Shown here: in pieces, positions 27,975-36,624 of the stretch
Layout of the letters: each line of letters starts with the position of its first letter
Position numbering within the stretch: position 1 is the first letter of the stretch
Assembly: GCF_003846135.1 (NCBI RefSeq)
Contig: NZ_RHHM01000011.1
Location: forward strand, 97,724-161,723
From: Erwinia psidii
GTDB taxonomy: Bacteria > Pseudomonadota > Gammaproteobacteria > Enterobacterales > Enterobacteriaceae
DNA length: 64,000 nt
Reading direction: 5' to 3'
Made by a program: the position numbers and the translations under genes
The notes under the pieces: model-generated
The model's database searches: none
The model's input: the letters and a program-made list of their open reading frames with translations, nothing else
What the model was told of the DNA's origin: nothing

Positions 27975-30134
27975 TTACTGAAAGGTGTAAACGAGCGTCG
28001 CCCCAACACCGTAATTTCGGCCCGGAGCAGGCTCGTAATAACGGCCATTCCCCTCATTAACGATTGCCGAACCGACATATTCCTTATTGAACAGGTTATC
28101 GACACGGATGAAGGTATCGAGCGACCATCTGTTCCAGTTAAAGAGATAGCCGCTCTTCAGATTTGTAACGGTATAGGCGGGTACTTTGGCTTTATTGGCA
28201 TCATCAGCGACAATACTGCTCATGTAGCGAAGCTCTGCCCCTGCGTGCCAGCCAGCCAGAGGGGACCACGCCAGTGAGGCATAGCCCATGTTGCGCGCCA
28301 CACCGGGCAAACGGTTCCCCGCAGGGGTACAGTTTTGCTCATCGTCACAGGTTTGATTACGGTAAGTTGCGTCCAGCAGTGTCCATGCCATTTTCATCTG
28401 CCAGTCTTCGGCAAATTGCTGGTCCAGTGACAGTTCGACACCCCGGCGGCGGGTTTTACCTGCATTCTTATAAACCGTCCGGCCATTGCTACTCTCTGAC
28501 ACCACCAGCTCATTATCGGTATTGGTCTGGAACAGCGCGGCGGTGAACAGGCCGTAACCCACACGGGTTTTACTGCCCGCCTCGACAGTATCGCTGGTGG
28601 CCGGTTTCAGCCCCAGATTAAGGCCGGTAGCGCTACCGTTGATTGAGCGGTAGGAAAGTTCATTAATCGTTGGTGTTTCAAAACCACGCCCTGCGGATAA
28701 ATAGAGATTCCACGCGTCGGTTACTGCATAGTTCAGCGAGCCCATTGGCAACATTTTGTGGTAGCGCTGACTGCCGCTGTCATCACCGTTACCTGCCGTA
28801 ATGTAGTAATCCGTGGAATCAAAACTGACGGTGCTGTAACGCACACCGGCGTCCAGTGTCCATTGTGGTGTCAGACTCCAGCGGGTTTGCAGGTAAGGGT
28901 CAAGATTCCACATCAGATTCCTTTCGTTCCGGCGTAAGTCGCCCTTCTCACCCAGCACCGTAGCGCCGTTGGCGGTGATAACATTCTGAAAGCCCTGCCG
29001 TCGCTCGGTCATGGTTTCATAGTCCAGTCCGCCGGTGAGGCTGAACGGCACGGAACCAATGCGATCATCATGTTTCCAGTGGGTATCCACCCCGGAGTAT
29101 TTACGCTCAAGCACAATGACCCCACCGGGATAGGCCGGATTTGCCTGTACGCTAACAGGAATCGACTGATACTGGGTGGTATGGCGTTCTCCATGCCAGG
29201 TCGTCAGGGTCAGTTGATCTTTCTCGCTGATATCACGCTCATAGCGCAAGCCAACCTGAGTCTGATCGAGACTTTTTCGGGTGTTATACATTTCACCACG
29301 CGGTGACTGGCGCGGATTTGCCTGCCATTCAGATTGGGTCAGGCCGCCGGGATCGTTAGCATCGACCGACACACTGTTAAACATCAGTGTCAGGGTACTG
29401 ACATCGTTAATCCGCACACCCAGCTTGCCGTTACCCAGGTTTTTCTGCGTGCCGCTCTGATCGCGATAACCTCGGGTGGTGAAGCGCGAGCCGGAAATAG
29501 TGTAACTGACATCTCCCGCCTGGCTGCCGTCGCCGGTAGCTCCACTGGCCTTAATACTGTTACGCCAGGTGCCATAGCTACCATAATAGGTTCCTGCGGT
29601 CAGCGTCGTTGGCTGGCTACCGCTTTCGCTTTCAATATTGACCACGCCACCAGAGGCATTGCCATACAGGGCGGAATAAGGCCCTCGCAGCACTTCAACT
29701 TTACCGATGGAATTAATATCGATGTTCGATGTTTGCCCCTGCCCATCTGGCATGGTGGCCGGGATACCATCGACATAAACACGCACCCCACGCACCCCGT
29801 ACATAGCGCGACTACCGAAACCCCGCACCGACAGTTGCAGATCCTGCGCATAGTTCTGGCGGTTCTGGATTTGCAGTCCCGGTATGCCAGCCAGTGATTC
29901 TGACAGATTAACCTGCGGCGTACTGCTACGAAGATCCTGCCCACTGAGCACACTCACCGCTGCAGGCGTATCCAGCTCAGATAATCCCTTGCGCGATTTG
30001 ATAACGATGAGCGAATCGCTTCGCGACGGTGAAGATGTGTCAGTAGTCTGCATGGTCGCTGACCCGGCATAACTGGCAGTGGGTTGCAGGAAAAACAGTG
30101 GCGTTAACAGGAAAGCAGACGTTTTGTTGTTCAC
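27975..30134 (-). CDS. pqqU: TonB-dependent outer-membrane PQQ receptor (PqqU/YncD)
   Basis: The 719-residue precursor has a signal peptide, a plug domain (LSELDTPAAVSVLSGQDL to VVNIESE, with VEVLRGPYSALYGNASGG) and a 22-strand barrel ending in YTFQ. It is highly similar along its length to E. coli YncD, renamed PqqU after it was shown to take up PQQ; shared strings include LQIQNRQNYAQDLQLSVRGF and GNASGGVVN. A Ser-rich linker precedes the TonB-box region DSLIVIKS. Placement directly upstream of gcd, which needs PQQ, supports the assignment. Confidence 0.94.
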   Translation of the reverse strand: MNNKTSAFLLTPLFFLQPTASYAGSATMQTTDTSSPSRSDSLIVIKSRKGLSELDTPAAVSVLSGQDLRSSTPQVNLSESLAGIPGLQIQNRQNYAQDLQLSVRGFGSRAMYGVRGVRVYVDGIPATMPDGQGQTSNIDINSIGKVEVLRGPYSALYGNASGGVVNIESESGSQPTTLTAGTYYGSYGTWRNSIKASGATGDGSQAGDVSYTISGSRFTTRGYRDQSGTQKNLGNGKLGVRINDVSTLTLMFNSVSVDANDPGGLTQSEWQANPRQSPRGEMYNTRKSLDQTQVGLRYERDISEKDQLTLTTWHGERHTTQYQSIPVSVQANPAYPGGVIVLERKYSGVDTHWKHDDRIGSVPFSLTGGLDYETMTERRQGFQNVITANGATVLGEKGDLRRNERNLMWNLDPYLQTRWSLTPQWTLDAGVRYSTVSFDSTDYYITAGNGDDSGSQRYHKMLPMGSLNYAVTDAWNLYLSAGRGFETPTINELSYRSINGSATGLNLGLKPATSDTVEAGSKTRVGYGLFTAALFQTNTDNELVVSESSNGRTVYKNAGKTRRRGVELSLDQQFAEDWQMKMAWTLLDATYRNQTCDDEQNCTPAGNRLPGVARNMGYASLAWSPLAGWHAGAELRYMSSIVADDANKAKVPAYTVTNLKSGYLFNWNRWSLDTFIRVDNLFNKEYVGSAIVNEGNGRYYEPAPGRNYGVGATLVYTFQ

Positions 30135-30604
30135 AGGATTTGATTCGATCGATAAAGTTTAATCGCCAGAAAGCTTCTCAAACTGACGCCAGGAATACAC
30201 GTTTACTCACTCTTAATGCACCAATACATCATTGCGAAACAAGGCATAAAAGCCGTTATCAGGGTTATTGCCTGACAGCGATGAGCGCGTGCATTTTTCG
30301 CACTTGAAGTTGAAATTAATTATTTATTGCGGAAAAACCATCAAAAGACAGCAATATTGTCTGAATTGTAGCACCAGACAATTCATTTGCGAGGTTCTGT
30401 TACGTATTTTTCGAATTGATTCAGCCAAAAGACACTAATTGATAATAATTGTCTTGTGCAAACAGCCGTTCGCCTTTCCTGTCCTTGTGCTTTACCATCG
30501 GTCCAGCCTGGGTTCAGATCCAGCTATACTGGGTTCCTCTGGCAACAAACATGACTTACTGTTGTCCCCTGGTTCCCTGATTTCCATCCTGATAAGGACG
30601 TTAT
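30135..30604. other. Divergent intergenic region with repeated ATTGTCT motifs
   Basis: This lies between pqqU (-) and a lipoprotein gene (+). It holds ATTGTCT at 30356-30362, its complement AGACAAT at 30376-30382, and ATTGTCT again at 30448-30454. The first copy is part of the palindrome AGACA-N7-TGTCT (30346-30362). No coding frame is supported. Confidence 0.5.
30440..30454. promoter_or_regulatory. Fur-like 7-1-7 site
   Basis: TGATAAT-A-ATTGTCT matches the Fur consensus TGATAAT-n-ATTATCA at 12 of 14 positions. It could serve pqqU, as TonB receptors are often Fur-controlled, or the lipoprotein gene. It overlaps one ATTGTCT copy, so the two readings compete. Confidence 0.4.
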
Positions 30605-30973
30605 ATGCTTTGGCAACTGGTCAAAACACGGTCAATCTTTGTTCCACTTTTCCTTATCACCCTGCTCTCTGGCGGCTGTACTTCAGAACAGAAAAGTATG
30701 GTTTGTGAGGGAAAAATTCAGACACTTTCCGGCCAGTCACAGGGAAATATCCGCGGGAAGATTGTCGATCTTTTCCGCTCATTCAGCGTGGAAACCGACG
30801 ATTTACAGCTTGAGAGTGGTCCACTGCAATCGTCAGACCAACAAAAATATATTCCTTCTGCTGTAACCAGGGAGGGCTGGCTGCTACAGCGTATTTCTGA
30901 TACGCAATTCAGTGCAATCAACGCCCCACAGGATAAAATGATCACTTTCAGCTGTCCGTCACGCGCGCTGTAA
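30605..30973 (+). CDS. Hypothetical lipoprotein
   Basis: A 122-residue protein with a clear lipoprotein signal: hydrophobic stretch, then lipobox LSGGC with the lipidated Cys at residue 25, followed by Thr-Ser, which favours outer-membrane sorting. The mature part is about 98 residues with two further cysteines (VCEGK and FSCPS) that could form a disulfide. AAGGACG precedes the ATG. I do not recognise the family. It is divergent from pqqU. Confidence 0.75.
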   Translation: MLWQLVKTRSIFVPLFLITLLSGGCTSEQKSMVCEGKIQTLSGQSQGNIRGKIVDLFRSFSVETDDLQLESGPLQSSDQQKYIPSAVTREGWLLQRISDTQFSAINAPQDKMITFSCPSRAL

Positions 30974-31114
30974 GCCGTTGCCATCATCAGGCCACGGTCT
31001 GCTTATCATGATCTCGCCTCTGATGAACGCATTGAAATATCGAATTAATATCAACTTAATCAGTCAGTTATGTATTTCCGGCACTTTCAGCCTTATGACC
31101 TGCGAGGATAAAAT

Positions 31115-32254
31115 ATGATTGCCAGCCAGATGATTGCTAACCGACAGACATTTTTTGGCCAGGGAAGTCTGCGTCAGCTGTTACCGTTACTTACTCACGT
31201 CCCTGTGCCAACGCTGCTGTTTTGTGGACATTCTTTTCTGCATGGTCCGGCCTGGGAAGCACTCAGGTCCGGGCTGGAACCACTGTTTATCGGCCATGAA
31301 ATCGTCAGTCATGAAGCATCACCCACAGAAATAGACGCCTGGGTTTCCCGCTGGCGCGGCAAGGCAGAAAGGGTCGTTGCCATTGGCGGCGGGAGTGTAC
31401 TCGATGCTGCCAAAGCGTTTGCCGCCCTGAGCCAGCATCCACACAATACCCTGCGCTATCTGGAAAAGGTCGGTGATACCTCACTGAGTGGGGAAACGCT
31501 GCCGCTGATCGCCATCCCAACCACCGCCGGAACGGGCAGCGAAGTGACGCAAAATGCCGTGGTGACAGATAAAACGGAGCATAAAGTTAAAGCCTCGTTA
31601 CGTCATGCCAACTTTGTACCGCAGATTGCCATTCTTGACCCTGACCTGCTGCGCGGTGCCCCTGCTCACCTGTTAGCCTGCTGCGCTATTGATACTTTTA
31701 CCCATCTGTTTGAAGCCTGGCTATCCTGCAAGGGCAATCTGTTTACGCGCCAGACGGCGTTGAACGGCATGCGCGCGTTTATCAGCGGCTGGCCATATCT
31801 GGACCACCAGGATGCCAGAGGCGATCTTGCCCGTGAGCAGATGATGATGGCGTCATGGCTGGGAGGACTGAGCCTGAGTATGGCAGGACTGGGGGTTATC
31901 CACGGTATCGCCGGTGAGCTGGGTGCCATCAGAGATTATCACCATGGTGAGGTCTGTGGTCGTCTGTTGCTGCCTTTCCTACATATATTAAATAAAACAG
32001 AAAATCAGCAGCAGCAGTCGCTGATGGCCGATCTGACTGCGGCACTGTTTCCCGGCTTCACCCTGCCACCCGCCAGAATGCTGGCTGAATGGCTGAAGGA
32101 GCGGGCGGTCACACCGTTCTGGCATGATGCGCCGGTCCTCACCGTAACTGAAACAGACTGGATACTGGCACGCTCAACCAGCAAAAATTCGCTGGTGACT
32201 TACAGTAAAGAACAACAGCGCTTTATGCTGGAAGAGGCTTTTTCCGTGCAATAA
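31115..32254 (+). CDS. Iron-containing alcohol dehydrogenase (group III)
   Basis: A 379-residue NAD(P)-dependent dehydrogenase of the Fe-ADH family. The nucleotide motif GGGSVLDAAK lies near residues 92-101. PTTAGTGSEVT and the metal-ligand region AIDTFTHLFEAW follow, then GVIHGIAGELG and DYHHGEVCG supply the metal histidines. The substrate is unknown. ATG follows GAGGATAAAAT. An SDR gene lies 120 bases downstream on the same strand, and the two may form a small redox operon. Confidence 0.9.
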   Translation: MIASQMIANRQTFFGQGSLRQLLPLLTHVPVPTLLFCGHSFLHGPAWEALRSGLEPLFIGHEIVSHEASPTEIDAWVSRWRGKAERVVAIGGGSVLDAAKAFAALSQHPHNTLRYLEKVGDTSLSGETLPLIAIPTTAGTGSEVTQNAVVTDKTEHKVKASLRHANFVPQIAILDPDLLRGAPAHLLACCAIDTFTHLFEAWLSCKGNLFTRQTALNGMRAFISGWPYLDHQDARGDLAREQMMMASWLGGLSLSMAGLGVIHGIAGELGAIRDYHHGEVCGRLLLPFLHILNKTENQQQQSLMADLTAALFPGFTLPPARMLAEWLKERAVTPFWHDAPVLTVTETDWILARSTSKNSLVTYSKEQQRFMLEEAFSVQ

Positions 32255-32374
32255 GCAAACAGCTAACCTCTTAATGAATAAACAGATGAATTGCCGACTT
32301 CTTTTTCATTACTGCAGCAATGCCCGATGCGCTGGTCCATACTTATCTTTTTTGCCCTGTTGAAGGAGAGAGTG

Positions 32375-33151
32375 ATGAAGATCGATCTGAGTGGAAAAAC
32401 GGCCATCGTCACAGGCTCAACAAAAGGGATCGGCAAAGGCATTGCACAGGGGCTGGATGCCGCAGGCGCTGCTGTGGTGATAACCGGACGCAGTGAGGAG
32501 CAGGTCAGCTCACTGGTTAAATCGCTGGGACCACAGGCCAGAGGCCATGTGGTCGATTTAAGCACGGCTGAAGGCTGTAAAACACTGCTGAACGCTGAAC
32601 CGTCGTGCGACATTCTGATCAACAACGCCGGTATTTTTCCTGGAGGGGACTTTTTTGCCACCGGGGATGAGGTATGGCAAAACATCTGGGATATTAATGT
32701 GATGTCAGCAGTACGTCTCAGCCGAGCCTATTTGCCGCAGATGATCAAATCACAGTGGGGGCGTGTGGTATTCCTCTCATCAGAATCGGCTGTGAATATT
32801 CCGGCGGACATGATCCACTATGGCGTCAGTAAAACAGCACTGCTTGCCCTATCACGCGGCCTGGCGAAAGCAGCCGCAGGTACCGGGGTAACGGTCAATG
32901 CCGTGCTACCCGGCCCGACACTTTCTGATGGCTTTGCTGCGTTTTTTGAAGAACAGCTCGCTCAGGGCGCCGATCTGAATGAACTGGGTGTGGAGTTTGT
33001 AAAAGAAAATCGCCCGACATCCCTTATTCAACGCGCCGCCAGCGTGGAAGAGGTGAGCAACATGGTGGTTTATGTCAGTTCACCGCTCTCATCCGCCACC
33101 ACGGGAGCAGCCCTTCGGGTGGATGGCGGGGTGGTTGAGACCCCTTTTTAA
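32375..33151 (+). CDS. Short-chain dehydrogenase/reductase
   Basis: A 258-residue classical SDR. It has the cofactor loop TGSTKGIGKGI, the NNAG motif and the catalytic Ser...YGVSK triad. Asp and Arg after beta-2 are replaced by TGRSEE, which leans to NADP(H). The ATG at 32375 has GAAGGAGAG 9 bases upstream; the open frame extends to 32291 without support. The C-terminal RVDGGVVETPF is typical. Substrate unknown. Confidence 0.9.
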   Translation: MKIDLSGKTAIVTGSTKGIGKGIAQGLDAAGAAVVITGRSEEQVSSLVKSLGPQARGHVVDLSTAEGCKTLLNAEPSCDILINNAGIFPGGDFFATGDEVWQNIWDINVMSAVRLSRAYLPQMIKSQWGRVVFLSSESAVNIPADMIHYGVSKTALLALSRGLAKAAAGTGVTVNAVLPGPTLSDGFAAFFEEQLAQGADLNELGVEFVKENRPTSLIQRAASVEEVSNMVVYVSSPLSSATTGAALRVDGGVVETPF

Positions 33152-33399
33152 GCACACCATATTGATGACGTCACACATGGCCTGCACCGGTGGCAGACAG
33201 TCAGGTGATAATGTTGTTGCCGTGTTCTCAGCGAAAATATTCGCCAGTAAACAGGGAGAGCACATCATTTTGTTGCCATTAAAATGTAAATATTCAGTTA
33301 AAAGCACTATTATCAGATAACTGAACTTGTCCTGACCTTAACCGTCCCCAGAATCAGTAACACCATTAAACACAACTGGTCAATTGTAGGAAAATGTAG

Positions 33400-33807
33400 A
33401 TGAAAAAATCTGGAATTATTGCCCTTTCCGCGTTGCTGTTCGCTTCCACCAGCCTCAGCGCTTTTGCTGAAGGCCCGCAGAACGGTCACGACGATCCACA
33501 GCAAATCAAACGCCTGCCGCAAGGTCAGCAGCAGGCCGATCATCATGCCGATCAGCCGCAACACCATGAGCAACCTCAGCATAACGACGATCGCCGCCAG
33601 ACAAAGCAGCATAAGCCGCACCCGGAATTCCGCAAAGGGCGTTCGCTGGCGTCTAAGTATCGTGGCCCCGGTTATCAGGTGAATGACTGGCAGAAACACG
33701 GCCTGAAGGCACCACCTCCTGGCCACCGCTGGCAAAACATAGACGGCAACTATGTGCTGATCGCCGTCGCTACTGGCGTAATTGCGTCAGTGATTGCGCA
33801 CCAGTAG
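33400..33807 (+). CDS. RcnB-family periplasmic protein
   Basis: A 135-residue secreted protein with a signal peptide cut at AFA-EG. A His/Gln-rich middle (residues 45-75) precedes the RcnB core: YQVNDWQKHGL, PPPGHRWQNIDGNYVLI. E. coli RcnB helps keep nickel and cobalt in balance in the periplasm; the histidine-rich segment here fits metal binding. A short hydrophobic tail (VATGVIASVIA) follows the core. A second RcnB-family gene faces it 450 bases downstream. Confidence 0.88.
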   Translation: MKKSGIIALSALLFASTSLSAFAEGPQNGHDDPQQIKRLPQGQQQADHHADQPQHHEQPQHNDDRRQTKQHKPHPEFRKGRSLASKYRGPGYQVNDWQKHGLKAPPPGHRWQNIDGNYVLIAVATGVIASVIAHQ

Positions 33808-33817
33808 TGAGGCGTCG

Positions 33818-33845
33818 AAAAGCTGGCCTGTTCAGGTCAGCTTTT
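33818..33845 (+). terminator. Terminator of the first RcnB-family gene
   Basis: AAAAGCTG and CAGCTTTT flank an inner CCTG/CAGG helix; the 3' arm ends in TTTT. It lies 11 bases after the stop. Confidence 0.75.
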
Positions 33846-34226
33846 GATTTGTTGGCGTGTCGTTAGTCGTTAAAAAAGCCTTTTCACTAAGGGAAGTCCG
33901 GCAGTCAGCACGGCAACCAGCCATTTGGTCTGATTAGCAAATGATGAGTGCAACTCCACACGAAGGCTTTCAGGATCTTCACACGTAGCGTATGCGTTAA
34001 TTATTGTGAAGTCAGGAAGGAGTGTTGCCACTTTTACTTCAGCAATCCCTTTTTTCCAGCCTCTCACTGGCTTTAATCAATCGAAGCCTGACGCCTCGTA
34101 AAAACATACCAACTGAACCAAATAGGCTGGCCTGGTTCTGGTGAATATTTGCGTAATGATACAAAAAATCATCAAATCAGCGTGATAAGAGGGAAGTACT
34201 GCGGAGTATGGAGAGCAAAAATGCAC

Positions 34227-34244
34227 TGGCACCCGAAGGTGCCA
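34227..34244 (-). terminator. Terminator of the second RcnB-family gene
   Basis: On the - strand TGGCACC, tetraloop TTCG, GGTGCCA forms a very stable hairpin, with a T-run (ATTTTT) a few bases later, 11 bases after the gene stop. Confidence 0.78.
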
Positions 34245-34254
34245 AAAGGAGGGA

Positions 34255-34725
34255 TTATTGGTATGCACCGTTTAACAGAATGGCTGTTATCACACCGGTT
34301 GCTGCGGCAATCAGCACATAGTTGCCGTCAATGTAGGCCCAGTGTTGGCCGCGTGGCGGTTCACGCAGGCCGCGCTGATGCCAGTCATAAACCCGATAGT
34401 TATCGCCACGAAAATCTGGCGGCAGTGGACGACCACGGCGGAAATCATGCCCATGCCAGGCGAAGCGATCGCGCTCTTCAAAATGACGACGCGGCCCATG
34501 ATCCCGACCGTGGTTGTCATCACGATGATGATCTCCACGACCGTCACTGCCACGATCGTCATGTCCACGACCTGGACCACCGTGTCCGTCATTATCACCA
34601 TGTCCATCATGCCCACCCTGCTGATGCCATTGCTGTACCGTGGGTCCATCAGCTCTGGTAACGGTGGAGAACAACGTGCTTGCGGTAAAAACGGTCATTA
34701 AAAGTGCCAGCGTCGTTTTTTTCAT
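34255..34725 (-). CDS. His/Asp-rich RcnB-family periplasmic protein
   Basis: A 156-residue secreted protein with a signal peptide ending TRA-DG. Residues 35-95 are an extreme His-Asp-Gly-Arg repeat region (HDGHGDNDGHGG and similar). The RcnB core follows: YRVYDWHQRGL, PPRGQHWAYIDGNYVLIAAATGVI. The shared core and tail show it is a paralogue of the gene at 33400, with the His-rich segment expanded. It probably buffers divalent metals in the periplasm. Confidence 0.88.
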   Translation of the reverse strand: MKKTTLALLMTVFTASTLFSTVTRADGPTVQQWHQQGGHDGHGDNDGHGGPGRGHDDRGSDGRGDHHRDDNHGRDHGPRRHFEERDRFAWHGHDFRRGRPLPPDFRGDNYRVYDWHQRGLREPPRGQHWAYIDGNYVLIAAATGVITAILLNGAYQ

Positions 34726-35405
34726 GGTTGTATCCTCATTTGCCAGCGGCCTCTCATGCGCCGCTGGAAAGTACTATCGGTTAAGCGCCAGCACAAAAAT
34801 ATCTCTAAATATCCTAAAACTTCCGTAATTACCGTACTTTACCAGCGTTTATCAAAATCTTAACACTGTGTGCAAATTCAGCATATCCGACGTGTATGTT
34901 TCAACCTGTTGAATCTAAAAATAAATACCAGAAATACCCACCGTTGCACTACAACACGGTGCTGTACTCACAAGCCTTACCGCCGCGTTAAAAAATAAAT
35001 CACATTCATAAAGAAAAGCGGCACGAGTGAACTTCCTGCACCTGAAGGGTATTATCCTGCATCCCACCTGCCGCAATCTCCCGCTCCGGCAAGCCACAGC
35101 TTTACTTCCGTTTGCCGACAAAGATCGGATCGGCACATCCGCTGTAACAGGTTACACACAGAGAGTCATCAAACGACGCAGGGTGGGATGTTGTCATCAG
35201 CTGCCCAACCCGTGGGGCACAGCGATGACTGATGGCAGATACGACCATTATATAAAAACATCGCATGGCGCTAACTCAAACGCGCTGCTGCCTTTAAAAA
35301 GCCGCTGAATTATTTTTATGTAAAATTGAGCAGATTATCTGACCGACCCTATTTAGTCCTGACTGGCAGCGCCTGATAAGAAATCAAATCACACTCAGGA
35401 TAAAA
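34726..35405. other. Intergenic region, nothing recognised
   Basis: About 680 bases with no gene, terminator or operator that I can support. Short frames on both strands lack ribosome sites and family signatures. Confidence 0.5.
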
Positions 35406-35915
35406 CTAATCTCTTATTTTCTGATGACGTTGCAGGCGGGAATGAATGGAATAAACATTACTGGCCCCGGTAGCGGAAATGTCTTCAGGCGAAGAAAATT
35501 GGTTATGGTATCGCAGGCGAAAAGTGTGCATTTCCTGCGGATCCGGCTCCAGATCGCGTAAAAACACCAGTGCCAGACGCACATGTTCACCCGACATTTC
35601 AGTTGGCAGGTAGGCTTTGCGTAGCACTCCCCGCCAGAAGCTCAGGCCTTCGTCTGACTCATCAACAATAAACACCTGATAAATAAGTAACACCATTGCC
35701 GCATTACTTAAATGTGCTTCATTGTCCCTGCCAATATAAGCAACAAATTCCTCTCCGGCAGAACGCCCCATTAACGCGATCAGTGATTCCACGTAAACCG
35801 GATCAATATTCAGCCGCCGGGTTAATGCCTTTGAAGCACGGCGCGTCTGGGAATTGAGTACACGAAAACCAACCATAAACACGACAACCAGTGTCAACAG
35901 CATCAACCAGATCAT
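35406..35915 (-). CDS. yicN: YicN/DUF1198 inner-membrane-anchored protein
   Basis: A 169-residue protein that begins MIWLMLLTLVVVFMVGFRVL, a single N-terminal membrane anchor matching E. coli YicN. The cytoplasmic part keeps the family strings LNIDPVYVESLIALMG, LSNAAMVLLIYQ and VRLALVFLRDLEPD. The start at 35915 has GGAT upstream; the open frame runs 36 codons further with no homology. It is about 20 residues longer than E. coli YicN at the C-terminus. Function unknown. Confidence 0.9.
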   Translation of the reverse strand: MIWLMLLTLVVVFMVGFRVLNSQTRRASKALTRRLNIDPVYVESLIALMGRSAGEEFVAYIGRDNEAHLSNAAMVLLIYQVFIVDESDEGLSFWRGVLRKAYLPTEMSGEHVRLALVFLRDLEPDPQEMHTFRLRYHNQFSSPEDISATGASNVYSIHSRLQRHQKIRD

Positions 35916-36146
35916 TGAATATCCATCAAAGCGTACCGCATTGCGGCAAAGAAAAAACGACAAAGGTTCACAGGGTAGCAGCCACTTTATGTCCAGGCAA
36001 CCAGGGACTTGTCCTGATGCCATAAGCCTGCCCCCGGTTCAACGGGGCGAGGATCCCGATTATGCAGCAACTGAGAGAGATAAAAAGGCAGTCCATCGCA
36101 TTCCTGCAGGCTATACTGCCAGCGCATGAAATAACAAGGAGAGTAC

Positions 36147-36308
36147 ATGTCAATTTATATTATTACTGCCACTCCGTTTCTGATCCTTGCCCTGGTGATG
36201 CTGGCACTGGCGGTAAAGCGAAAAAAACGCGTTTATCTCACGCTGGGACTCAGCTTTCTGCTCACCGCTGTCATCAACTGTCTGGTCAGCCTTGCGGTCA
36301 GAGGATAG
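36147..36308 (+). CDS. Small two-helix membrane protein (53 residues)
   Basis: ATG at 36147 follows a strong ribosome site (CAAGGAGAG). The product has two hydrophobic segments (residues 3-22 and 31-50) separated by the basic turn KRKKR, so both ends are predicted periplasmic by the positive-inside rule. No family is recognised. It is divergent from yicN. A hairpin follows at 36362. Confidence 0.7.
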   Translation: MSIYIITATPFLILALVMLALAVKRKKRVYLTLGLSFLLTAVINCLVSLAVRG

Positions 36309-36361
36309 GGTTGCCGTTTTTGCATCATCCTGCCCCTTCAGTGAAAGGACAAAAAAGCATC

Positions 36362-36388
36362 GGCACAGTGATATGACAACGCTGTGCC
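36362..36388 (+). terminator. Hairpin after the small membrane protein gene
   Basis: GGCACAG and CTGTGCC pair around a 13-base loop and are followed by TTT. It is a weak terminator candidate in the gap before cheV. Confidence 0.4.
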
Positions 36389-36624
36389 TTTACGGCTAAT
36401 CCATTACTGTCACTACTGCGTTGTGTTGCGTTTCTACTAAGCTGAAATACAAAAGTGACATGCAGAATACTGTATTAACCCTGTGACCCAGGTATGCATT
36501 ATTTTTATTTTTGATACAGGCGGAGTGTCCCGCCTGTATTACCGGACGATGCACAAAAAGAGGCCCAGAACATGAGTGAGTTAACGCCAGGTAATAAACC
36601 TCAGAAATAACCGCCTGGCTCAGG

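Larger units (their letters stand above)
33808..34254. other. Gap between two convergent RcnB-family genes
   Basis: It holds a terminator for each gene. A 65-codon frame on the - strand (33870-34067) ends in a hydrophobic segment after QTKWLVAVLTAG, like the tail of a coiled-coil membrane protein, but has no ribosome site and may be a gene remnant. Confidence 0.45.

Noticed and set aside
33870..34067. 65-codon frame between the RcnB genes
   Set aside because: The C-terminal hydrophobic segment is suggestive, but there is no ribosome site and no recognisable family; described only as a possible remnant.
34311..34701. Open frames on both strands across the His-rich RcnB gene
   Set aside because: They arise from the repetitive composition of the histidine-rich coding sequence; only the frame with the signal peptide and RcnB core is real.
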